A stretch of 5,956 bases of DNA from Chitinophagaceae bacterium (GTDB lineage: Bacteria > Bacteroidota > Bacteroidia > Chitinophagales > Chitinophagaceae), in assembly GCA_025963615.1 (NCBI GenBank), contig JAOQAL010000667.1, forward strand, positions 1 to 5,956. Direction: 5' to 3'. The stretch's first letter is position 1. Each line of letters opens with the position of its first letter. The notes beneath the pieces were generated by a model. It saw only the letters and a list, made by a program, of their open reading frames with translations. It searched no databases and was not told the origin of the DNA. Of the stretch, positions 1 to 5,956 are shown piece by piece. Made by a program: the position numbers and the translations under genes.

Positions 1-861
1 CCCCGGGCTTATCATAAGTTCAGCGCCGGTCTCGATGCTTCCGGCAAACCATTGTATTGGGAACATCATGTCGTTTGTCAGTCATTTATGAAAGGCACTC
101 CCTTCGAAGCCTTTATTGTAAAAGATGGTGTGGACGGTACCGCCGTAGAAGGTGCTGCCGATCAACCCTATCAAGTGCCCAATATACATGTAGCGTGGAA
201 TATGGCTCCCTCCGGCGTGCCCACCCTGTGGTGGCGTTCAGTAGGAAGCTCACACAACGGGTTTGCTGTTGAAAGTTTCATTGATGAATTGGCAAAAGCT
301 GCCGGCAAAGATCCTTTCGAATACCGCCGCATGCTGCTTGATAAAAGTCCCCGGCATAAAAAAACACTTGAGTTGGTAGCTGAAAAAGCCGGCTGGAAAA
401 ATCCGGCTCCCCCGGGCCGGGCGAAAGGAATTGCGGTGCATGAATCATTTGGCAGCGTGGTAGCACAGGTAGCTGAAGTATCTATAACGGCGAACAATAC
501 ACTGAAAGTCCACAAAGTGGTTTGCGCCATTGATTGCGGACAGACGGTAAACCCTGATACCATCAAAGCCCAGATGGAAGGTTGTATTGTTTTCGGTCTC
601 ACAGCAGCGTTATACGGAGAAATTACTTTTGAAAATGGAAAAGTAAAACAGCACAATTTCCATAATTACAGGATGCTTCGCATGAATGAAATGCCTGTGG
701 TGGAAGTTCATATTGCGGACAGCAAAGAACCCATGGGTGGTGTGGGTGAGCCGGGGGTACCGCCCGTGGCGCCGGCGATCATGAATGCCCTCTTTGCCCT
801 TACCGGCAAACGGGTGCGTAGTTTGCCGCTGCGGACGGAAGACCTTAAAAAGAAAGTATAG
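1..861 (+). CDS. Molybdopterin-binding large subunit, xanthine dehydrogenase / isoquinoline 1-oxidoreductase beta (IorB-like) family, C-terminal part
   Basis: The frame is open from the first base, so this is the last 286 residues of a longer protein (the family is usually about 700-750 residues). A TTG at position 52 is internal, not a start. Seen: WRSVGSSHNGFAVESF at visible residues 78-93, IDCGQTVNPD at 177-186, and GGVGEPGVPPVAPA near the C-terminus. The Glu of GEP (codon 748-750) is at the place of the family's catalytic base beside molybdenum. Known: this subunit binds the molybdenum cofactor and hydroxylates a substrate with oxygen from water, and IorB-like proteins often carry a Tat signal (not visible here). 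Inferred: it pairs with the 2Fe-2S subunit encoded 136 bp downstream and passes electrons to the diheme protein after it. The true substrate may be an aldehyde or N-heterocycle; the name gives family only. The C-terminus is intact. Confidence 0.93.
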   Translation, partial: PRAYHKFSAGLDASGKPLYWEHHVVCQSFMKGTPFEAFIVKDGVDGTAVEGAADQPYQVPNIHVAWNMAPSGVPTLWWRSVGSSHNGFAVESFIDELAKAAGKDPFEYRRMLLDKSPRHKKTLELVAEKAGWKNPAPPGRAKGIAVHESFGSVVAQVAEVSITANNTLKVHKVVCAIDCGQTVNPDTIKAQMEGCIVFGLTAALYGEITFENGKVKQHNFHNYRMLRMNEMPVVEVHIADSKEPMGGVGEPGVPPVAPAIMNALFALTGKRVRSLPLRTEDLKKKV

Positions 862-997
862 CTGTTGATGGGGGCAGCGACCTGGCTGCTATCAGCATTC
901 GTTCCGCAATGTCAGACTTTCGCAGGTTCTGCTTACTGCCTGCTCACTACCTGCTGAAACAGAAAAGATTCAAATAAAAACTAAAAGAGTTTAACGC
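862..997. other. Intergenic region with weak stem-loop and short repeats
   Basis: This 136-bp gap separates the large and small oxidoreductase subunit genes. Directly after the stop codon lies an imperfect stem-loop: GCAGC (874-878) pairs with GCTGC (885-889) across 6 bases, and TGAT (866-869) can pair with ATCA (891-894). No T-tract follows, so it is not a typical terminator. It could be a processing or attenuation element between subunits. Further on are GCAGG (922-926) against CCTGC (939-943), and two 10-base direct copies, ACTGCCTGCT (935-944) and ACTACCTGCT (946-955), that differ at one base. The last 35 bases are A-rich, as is common ahead of Bacteroidota starts. No clear promoter of the TAnnTTTG type was seen. 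Confidence 0.3.
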
Positions 998-1453
998 ATG
1001 ATAAACTTAAAAGTAAACGGCAAAGCCTACGATGTTGATGTGGATCCTTCAACACCTATCTTATGGGTATTGCGGGACACACTCGGGCTCACCGGAACTA
1101 AATTCGGTTGTGGTGCCGCACAATGTGGCGCCTGCACGGTTCATCTCAATGGAGATGGAATCCGTTCCTGCATATCCCCTGTATCAAGAGCCGTTGGCAA
1201 GGAAATCGTTACCATCGAAGGGCTCGATCCCAAACTCAGCAAACCGTTGGAGCAAGCGTGGATACAGGAAGATGTACCGCAGTGTGGTTATTGCCAGTCT
1301 GGACAGATCATGGCAGCGGCGATACTCCTTCGCGATAATGCCAACCCTGATGATCGTGATATCGATGATGCCATGACAGGTAATATCTGCCGTTGCGGAA
1401 CCTATCAACGCATCCGCAAAGCGATTCATGTAGCAGCCAAACTGAAAAAATAG
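998..1453 (+). CDS. (2Fe-2S)-binding small subunit of molybdenum hydroxylase (IorA-like)
   Basis: A complete protein of 151 residues, the normal size for the family. The N-terminal ferredoxin-like domain (about 1-75) has the plant-type cluster cysteines C38, C43, C46 and C58. The C-terminal all-helical domain (about 80-147) has C96 and C99 (CGYC) and C131 and C133 (CRC) for the second cluster, the one nearest molybdopterin. All eight ligands are present. ATG 998 gives the typical family beginning [13 protein letters not shown], so the start is secure although no strong Shine-Dalgarno is seen. There is no signal peptide; if the complex is periplasmic, this subunit must cross the membrane bound to a Tat-exported large subunit (inference). 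It relays electrons from the molybdenum site of the upstream gene's product toward the heme protein encoded 27 bp downstream. Family is certain, substrate unknown. Confidence 0.96.
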   Translation: MINLKVNGKAYDVDVDPSTPILWVLRDTLGLTGTKFGCGAAQCGACTVHLNGDGIRSCISPVSRAVGKEIVTIEGLDPKLSKPLEQAWIQEDVPQCGYCQSGQIMAAAILLRDNANPDDRDIDDAMTGNICRCGTYQRIRKAIHVAAKLKK

Positions 1454-1480
1454 ATTCCCCGTTTACCAAAATCGAAAGCA

Positions 1481-2197
1481 ATGAGTATGGAAAAAACAAA
1501 CAGCCGCACACAAAACCGATTAAGGCTTACGATCTACCTGGTATTGACTGTTGGTTTTGCTTCGGCCATGGTCCTGTCGGCGGGAAATAAGAACTATCCG
1601 GCCGGTAATAATCATAAAGACCCGGCTGAACCCGCAACAGAAAATAAGACCATTGCTTCATCGCCCATTGACAATAAGATAGAAAATACTTTCAGGGATG
1701 TGAATAAACAAAGAGCGCAGGAATCGAAAGAAGCTTTTCTTGCAGCGTATAAAGTATTCATGCATCCGCGCTGTATGAACTGCCATCCTAAAGGGGATGT
1801 GCCTCTGCAGGGCGATGATAGCCACCTGCATGCGCAGGGTGTAAAACGTGGACCGGACGGTAAAGGTTTATATGCACTAAAGTGTAAGAATTGTCACCAG
1901 GATGAAAATCTAAATGGCGATTATTTACCCCCCGGCAGTCCTGGCTGGCACCTGCCACCCGTCAATATGAGAATGGTATTTGAAGGTAAAACGCCTCGCC
2001 AATTAGCCATACAATTTAAGGATCCGAAATTCACGGGTTTCAAAAATTTTAAGAAAGACATGATGCACCATGTGGAAAAAGAACCGCTCGTGTTGCATAG
2101 CTGGACTTATCGTGCACCTCCGCCTTTATCCCATGAAGAGTTTGTAGCAAAAGTGAAAGAATGGATTGATAAAGGAGCTGCGATTCCGGATAAATAA
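1481..2197 (+). CDS. Membrane-anchored c-type cytochrome with two heme sites, partner of the oxidoreductase
   Basis: A protein of 238 residues. Residues 1-16 are basic and polar, 17-34 form one hydrophobic segment (uncleaved anchor or signal peptide), and 35 to about 83 are an N/K/P/E/T-rich linker. Two heme c attachment motifs follow: CMNCH (98-102) and CKNCH (135-139). Possible axial ligands further on include M163, M165, M194, M195, H196 and H197; I cannot assign them. The two CxxCH cysteines are only 37 residues apart, too close for two ordinary class I cytochrome c domains. The gene starts 27 bp after the 2Fe-2S subunit, so it is almost surely co-transcribed. Cytochrome subunits are known electron acceptors of related molybdenum hydroxylases, and I recall proteins of this type in Bacteroidota being labelled as isoquinoline 1-oxidoreductase subunits. 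Met3 (1487) is an alternative start with no functional consequence. Confidence 0.85.
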   Translation: MSMEKTNSRTQNRLRLTIYLVLTVGFASAMVLSAGNKNYPAGNNHKDPAEPATENKTIASSPIDNKIENTFRDVNKQRAQESKEAFLAAYKVFMHPRCMNCHPKGDVPLQGDDSHLHAQGVKRGPDGKGLYALKCKNCHQDENLNGDYLPPGSPGWHLPPVNMRMVFEGKTPRQLAIQFKDPKFTGFKNFKKDMMHHVEKEPLVLHSWTYRAPPPLSHEEFVAKVKEWIDKGAAIPDK

Positions 2198-2245
2198 AAA
2201 ATCTTTCATTGAAGTCATTATCAAGCCAAAAAGTTTCGCCGGCCC

Positions 2246-2278
2246 CCCGTTCCAACGGGAGCTCTCTCACTTTTTTTT
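2246..2278 (+). terminator. Possible terminator for the oxidoreductase operon
   Basis: CCCGTT (2246-2251) and AACGGG (2254-2259) form a perfect inverted repeat; a realistic hairpin has 5 pairs and a 4-base loop. Eight T's follow at 2271-2278, but 11 bases separate stem and T-tract, so this is not a textbook intrinsic terminator. Its place, 48 bp after the cytochrome stop codon and between convergent genes, supports a role in ending transcription. The opposite strand has a shorter T-run after the same stem (complement of the A's at 2228-2232). Confidence 0.35.
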
Positions 2279-2293
2279 GTGGACAGAGAAAAA

Positions 2294-2327
2294 CTCCGTG
2301 ACTCTCTGTGTCGCTGTGACTCCGTGG
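2294..2327. repeat. Degenerate 8-bp tandem repeat (CTCYGTGA-like units)
   Basis: Four related 8-mers lie almost head to tail: CTCCGTGA (2294-2301), CTCTGTGT (2304-2311), CGCTGTGA (2312-2319) and CTCCGTGG (2320-2327), with two extra bases after the first. The first and last copies differ at one base. The array sits in the convergent intergenic region, outside any gene. GACTCC (2318-2323) also has an inverted partner GGAGTC at 2347-2352, and ACAGAG (2283-2288) pairs with CTCTGT (2304-2309). I recall short intergenic repeats of this flavour scattered through other bacterial genomes; the function is unknown. Confidence 0.55.
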
Positions 2328-2402
2328 TTCAAAACATAGACAGCGGGGAGTCCTTGTTTATTTTTCATTGTTTATCTGGGAATTGTCGGGTAACACATTT
2401 AT

Positions 2403-3551
2403 TTATTCCACGCTCAATCTGTACTTTGTAATTGTATGATATTTTTCTCCCGGTTTCAGCAAGGTAGTCGGAAATTTTGGCTTGTTCGGTGAATCCGGAA
2501 AATGCTGTGTCTCCATACAAAACCCCGCATTTTTATTGAAGGGTATTTCATCACTTCCCTTAATACTTCCATTCAGGAAATTGCCGGTATAAAACTGGAC
2601 GCCTGGCTGTGTTGTAAACACTTCCAGTTTTCTGCCACTGACCGTATCAGTTACAGAAGCTATTAATTGTAATGAACTGTCTGTCCGTTTCAAAACAAAG
2701 TTATGATCATAGCCACCGGGTACCTTCCCTATTCTTTCACCAATCTTTTTTGGTGTATTAAAATCAAATGGAGTTCCTTTCACAGCTCTTAATTCACCCG
2801 TGGGAATTAAACCCGTATCTACCGGCGTATAATAATCCGCCTTAATCATCATCTTATGATCCAGGATGTTATTGCTATGATCGCCTGTTAAATTGAAATA
2901 ACTATGATTGGTAAGATTCAAAACGGTGGGCTTATCTGTTTCCGCAGTATACTCAATCGTTAATTCATCTTCGTCAGTCAATGTATACGTTACATTCACT
3001 TTCAGATTCCCGGGATATCCTTCTTCACCATCTTTACTCAGGTAATTCAACGATAGCACAGGAAGGGAATCGGCTGTTTCCGCAACATCCCATACCTGTT
3101 TGTCAAAACCTTTTATCCCACCATGCAGGTGATTCGCACCGTTGTTTACGGCGAGTGTATACGTACTATCACCGATTTTGAATTTGCCCTTCGCTATACG
3201 GTTACCATATCTTCCTACCACGGCACCAAAATAAGGTGATCCGCCCAGGTAACCACTGAGGCTGTCAAATCCTAAAACAATACTGGTTTTCTTCCCGTTT
3301 TTATCCAGGGAAGACCATGACGTAACCGTAGCTCCATAGTTGGTGATCTTTACCTGGTCACCTTTGGCATTCGTTAGGATATATTGGTAAACGGGCTTAC
3401 CGTCCACGGTTCCAAAATCTATTTTTACTACTCCTACTTTAAGTGACATACTTTCAGAAGTTACTGTTTTATTTTCTTCACCGCTGTTACATGCGGTAAT
3501 AATTAATAATGCCGTGACTACAACCAAAAAACGATAATGCAGGAATTTCAT
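2403..3551 (-). CDS. galM: Aldose 1-epimerase (mutarotase), lipoprotein
   Basis: A complete protein of 382 residues that interconverts alpha and beta anomers of aldoses. Residues 1-20 are a lipoprotein signal peptide ending in the lipobox ITAC, with C21 as the lipidated residue, so the enzyme is attached to a membrane outside the cytoplasm. The epimerase domain (about 40-382) shows GRYGNRIAKGKF (113-124), NHLHGG (140-145), NLTNHSYFNLTG (212-223), GYDHNF (280-285) and METQHFPDSPN (346-356). By family knowledge H216 is the general acid and E347 the general base, with R118, H141 and D282 binding sugar; all are present, so it should be active. It is the last gene of the operon, 11 bp after the Nudix regulator. 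The context suggests it supplies the right anomer of a pentose or hexose to the symporter. Sugar specificity cannot be read from the sequence. Confidence 0.95.
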   Translation of the reverse strand: MKFLHYRFLVVVTALLIITACNSGEENKTVTSESMSLKVGVVKIDFGTVDGKPVYQYILTNAKGDQVKITNYGATVTSWSSLDKNGKKTSIVLGFDSLSGYLGGSPYFGAVVGRYGNRIAKGKFKIGDSTYTLAVNNGANHLHGGIKGFDKQVWDVAETADSLPVLSLNYLSKDGEEGYPGNLKVNVTYTLTDEDELTIEYTAETDKPTVLNLTNHSYFNLTGDHSNNILDHKMMIKADYYTPVDTGLIPTGELRAVKGTPFDFNTPKKIGERIGKVPGGYDHNFVLKRTDSSLQLIASVTDTVSGRKLEVFTTQPGVQFYTGNFLNGSIKGSDEIPFNKNAGFCMETQHFPDSPNKPKFPTTLLKPGEKYHTITKYRLSVE

Positions 3552-3562
3552 AATTATTTTTT

Positions 3563-4252
3563 TTATAAAAACTTCAAACCCTCTTTATCTAATTTTTCAT
3601 ATTTCTTCTTATCAAACACGAAATAAAAAGCGCCCCTGCGTGATGAATGCTTTTCCTTCTCCTTCAATTTATGCAAAATATTCAGCGAATGAATTTTCCG
3701 GGTAAAATTTCTCTTATCCAGTGGCTGTTCGTAGATCGCTTCGTATAAAGACTGCAACTGCTGCAAGGTAAACTTATGCGGCAATAAGGCAAAACCCACC
3801 GGATGACCGGATATCTTTTCTTTTAATCTTTCCTTCGCCAGTTTTAGCATTTGCCGGTGATCAAATACCAGGGAAGGAACAGCATCCAGCGGGAACCACT
3901 TTGCGTTATGCTCTTCAATCAAAGATGAACTGTAATCGTCAATCTTAATTAACGCAAAAAAAGCAACTGAGATAACTCTTCCACCCGGATCCCGTTGCAC
4001 ATCACCAAAACAGGAAAGCTGTTCCATATAAATATCATTCAACCCCGTGAGCTTGTTCAAAATACGGGAAGCAGCTTCGTCCACACTTTCTTTTTTGTCT
4101 ACAAAACCTCCCATCAGCGACCACTTACCAAGACCCGGCTCAAAACCTCTCTTTATCAATAACGCCCTCAGCTTAATTCCATCAAATCCAAAAATGATGC
4201 AATCCACCGAAACCAATAAACGGTCATGATCCTTATATTGTATTATACTCAT
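3563..4252 (-). CDS. Nudix-fold transcriptional regulator, NrtR/AraR-like, catalytically inactive
   Basis: A complete protein of 229 residues. The Nudix domain (about 10-145) has the box at 49-71: it keeps G49, E55, R63 and G70, but the three metal-binding glutamates of REUxEE are I64, K67 and L68. Hydrolysis of nucleoside diphosphate compounds is therefore very unlikely. The C-terminal part (about 152-229) contains LPHKFTLQQLQSLYEAIY and LDKRNFTRKI, the winged-helix DNA-binding domain of the NrtR family, with a basic tail. In Bacteroides a protein of this kind, AraR, senses L-arabinose and represses arabinose genes (from memory); other relatives sense xylose or ADP-ribose. Lying 20 bp after a sugar symporter gene and 11 bp before galM, it most likely controls this operon and binds a sugar in the former catalytic pocket. 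No operator is visible, since the operon's promoter lies outside the window. Databases may list it only as a Nudix hydrolase. Confidence 0.88.
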   Translation of the reverse strand: MSIIQYKDHDRLLVSVDCIIFGFDGIKLRALLIKRGFEPGLGKWSLMGGFVDKKESVDEAASRILNKLTGLNDIYMEQLSCFGDVQRDPGGRVISVAFFALIKIDDYSSSLIEEHNAKWFPLDAVPSLVFDHRQMLKLAKERLKEKISGHPVGFALLPHKFTLQQLQSLYEAIYEQPLDKRNFTRKIHSLNILHKLKEKEKHSSRRGAFYFVFDKKKYEKLDKEGLKFL

Positions 4253-4272
4253 GCTGTTACCCGCAAATTATA

Positions 4273-5956
4273 CTACCAGAATTTTATATATAAAGCAGCG
4301 AGGATCACTAAAACAGTTACTACCATGGCAAGGATACCCGGGCTCAGTTTAAACATCGTCTTATCCAGTTCAAACGCTTTTGGATTTATCTTAGGCCCTG
4401 CCAGGCTCATCCCTACCATTACCATCACCGTAAACATAAAAGATAAGCCCATGGCGATAAGGAACGGTATTTCAAAACCACCTTTTCCATTCGGGTAAGC
4501 GGTATAAAGAAATGTTTCATTACCCAACACCTGCGGAGCAAATTGGATAAAGAAAACACAAAGTATAAAACCTGTCAGCAGGCCGGCAACGGCGGCGGCG
4601 CCTGTAGTTCGTTTCCAGAACATTCCGAGTACAAACATGGCAAACACACCGGGGCTGATAAACCCTGTATACTTTTGTATAAATGTGAAACCGCCGGCAC
4701 CTCCGATGCCTAATAAATCCTGCCATGTAAATAATATCGCAATGATCATGGCAACTACAACCACAATTCTTCCCGTCCACACCTGTTTTTTTTCGTCCGC
4801 ATCCTTTTTGATATACTTTTTATAAATATCAAGGGTAAAAATAGTGGAGATACTATTTGCTTTACCGGCAAGGGATGCAACAATCGCCGCTGTTAAGGCA
4901 GCAATGGCTAAACCTTTCAAACCATTTGGCAGAAATCCCAGTACAGCGGAATACGCACCATCCATACCACCTTGTACATCCAGGTATCCGTTTTTATTTA
5001 ACACGTAGGCCGCAATACCCGGCAACATGACAATGATTGGCATCATCAGCTTGAGCATGGCAGCAAACAAGATACCTTTACGGGCTGTTTTTAGATCCGC
5101 TCCTAATGCCCGTTGAGTGATATACTGGTTACAGCCCCAGTAATTGAGATTTACGATCCATTGCCCGGCTGCATACATTAATATACCGGGAAGAATGAGA
5201 TATTTATCAATGTATTGTTGTGATGAACCCGGTCCTGGTTTTTCCAATATCATTTTAAAATGATCCGGTGCATCTTTCATCAATGCTTTAAAACCAGCCA
5301 GCGCATCTTTTCCCAATCCAAATTTTTCACTGACAACGGTCAAGGCCAGGTAAATAGTTGCAAACCCGCCAATAATTAATACGCTAACCTGGATCACATC
5401 GGTATACCCGATTACTTTCATTCCACCCAGTGTAATAATAACTGCAAATATGGCTAACCCGATGATCACCACATGCAGGTAATCGTGCCCCGGGAGTAAT
5501 CCATTAATTGCAATAGCACCGAGGTAAAGAATGGAGGTGAGATTTACAAATACATATAAGAACAGCCAGAATATTGCCATGATGAGCGCTACTGATTCAT
5601 TATACCTCGTTTTTAAAAACTGAGGCATGGTATAAATTTTGTTCTTGAGGTAAATGGGAATAAACCATATAGCGATAATAACCAATGCCAGCGCGGCGAT
5701 CCACTCATAAGCAGCTACTGCGATACCCACAAAAAAACCGTTACCGCTCATACCAATAAACTGCTCAGCGGAAATATTGGATGCAATCAGGGAAGCGCCG
5801 ATAGCCCACCAGGTTAAAGAACCTTCAGCAAGAAAAAACGCCTTAGAATCATGTTCCCTGCTTTTTCTTTTGTGGTAAATCCAGTATCCATAGCCTGCCA
5901 CGATAACAAAGTAGATAATGCATACAAGATAATCGCCAAAGACAAGTTGGTTTTTC
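4273..5956 (-). CDS. Sodium/sugar symporter, SSS family (SGLT/vSGLT-like), 5' end outside window
   Basis: The frame stays open to the window edge. GTG at 5901 begins a 542-residue frame, but 18 more codons upstream (KNQLVFGDYLVCIIYFVIV) complete the first membrane helix, so that GTG is internal. The protein is rich in hydrophobic helices (family: about 14) and closely follows Vibrio vSGLT as I remember it. Counting from the GTG, N42, Q47, Y65 and E66 match vSGLT sugar-site residues N64, Q69, Y87 and E88, a constant offset of 22, so the real start should be only a few codons beyond the window. NLNYWGCNQY (gate Tyr), KLMMP (sugar-site Lys) and FIQKYTG (sugar-site Gln) are also kept. It imports a sugar with Na+ across the inner membrane. 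It is the first visible gene of the operon with the regulator and galM; the sugar is probably a pentose (context only). Confidence 0.93.
   Translation of the reverse strand, partial: KNQLVFGDYLVCIIYFVIVAGYGYWIYHKRKSREHDSKAFFLAEGSLTWWAIGASLIASNISAEQFIGMSGNGFFVGIAVAAYEWIAALALVIIAIWFIPIYLKNKIYTMPQFLKTRYNESVALIMAIFWLFLYVFVNLTSILYLGAIAINGLLPGHDYLHVVIIGLAIFAVIITLGGMKVIGYTDVIQVSVLIIGGFATIYLALTVVSEKFGLGKDALAGFKALMKDAPDHFKMILEKPGPGSSQQYIDKYLILPGILMYAAGQWIVNLNYWGCNQYITQRALGADLKTARKGILFAAMLKLMMPIIVMLPGIAAYVLNKNGYLDVQGGMDGAYSAVLGFLPNGLKGLAIAALTAAIVASLAGKANSISTIFTLDIYKKYIKKDADEKKQVWTGRIVVVVAMIIAILFTWQDLLGIGGAGGFTFIQKYTGFISPGVFAMFVLGMFWKRTTGAAAVAGLLTGFILCVFFIQFAPQVLGNETFLYTAYPNGKGGFEIPFLIAMGLSFMFTVMVMVGMSLAGPKINPKAFELDKTMFKLSPGILAMVVTVLVILAALYIKFW

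Noticed and set aside
52..54. TTG as the start codon of the first gene
   Set aside because: The frame is open to base 1 and the protein lacks the N-terminal two thirds of its family; the true start is outside the window.
171..656. A 161-codon open frame on the - strand inside the large-subunit gene
   Set aside because: It lies wholly opposite a strongly conserved coding region, has no recognisable domain, and its composition is that of an antisense shadow.
866..894. The stem-loop after the large-subunit stop codon as an intrinsic terminator
   Set aside because: The stem is short and imperfect and no T-tract follows; termination here would also cut off the partner subunit gene.
2049..2270. 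A 73-codon - strand frame reaching into the convergent intergenic region
   Set aside because: Most of it lies opposite the cytochrome gene, with no domain and no good leader; treated as a shadow.
3552..3562. The A/T-rich run between the regulator and galM genes as a terminator or promoter
   Set aside because: Only 11 bp long with no stem; too short for either, and it fits an ordinary A-rich leader within one operon.
4520..4780. An 86-codon - strand frame overlapping the symporter gene
   Set aside because: It is in another frame of the same strand within the SSS gene, and its Cys/Arg-rich translation fits no known protein.
5899..5901. GTG as the start codon of the symporter
   Set aside because: The frame continues upstream to the window edge with hydrophobic residues typical of the first SSS helix, so starting here would cut that helix.

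Overview
The window looks like chromosomal DNA of a Bacteroidota bacterium, probably a Chitinophagaceae-like environmental species. This rests on protein style and context: a Nudix-type sugar regulator next to a Na+/sugar symporter and a lipoprotein mutarotase, moderate GC, and A-rich leaders without clear Shine-Dalgarno sites. It is inference, not a sequence match. The window holds two gene clusters that converge on a short intergenic region.

Left cluster, + strand (1-2197): the C-terminal part of a molybdopterin-binding large subunit of the xanthine dehydrogenase/isoquinoline oxidoreductase (IorB-like) family, the cognate small subunit with two [2Fe-2S] clusters (IorA-like), and a membrane-anchored protein with two CxxCH heme sites. 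Together they look like a periplasmic molybdenum hydroxylase. Electrons would pass Moco -> 2Fe-2S -> 2Fe-2S -> heme c and on to the respiratory chain. The substrate (N-heterocycle, aldehyde or other) cannot be read from the sequence.

Middle (2198-2402): a 205-bp convergent intergenic region with a weak hairpin followed by eight T's, and a degenerate 8-bp tandem repeat built on CTCYGTGA-like units. A second small intergenic region (862-997) holds weak repeats and a weak stem-loop.

Right cluster, - strand (5956-2403), read in transcription order: an SSS-family sodium/sugar symporter close to vSGLT (its start lies just outside the window), a Nudix-fold regulator that has lost its catalytic glutamates and carries a C-terminal winged helix (NrtR/AraR type), and a lipoprotein aldose 1-epimerase. 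Gaps of 20 and 11 bp mean one operon. The same trio accompanies L-arabinose genes in Bacteroides as I recall it, so pentose (likely L-arabinose) uptake, sensing and mutarotation is the best guess.

I see no CRISPR array, RNA gene, insertion sequence, phage gene or defence system, and no clearly new system. The most unusual items are the closely spaced diheme protein attached to the molybdenum hydroxylase, the catalytically dead Nudix regulator and the intergenic tandem repeat.
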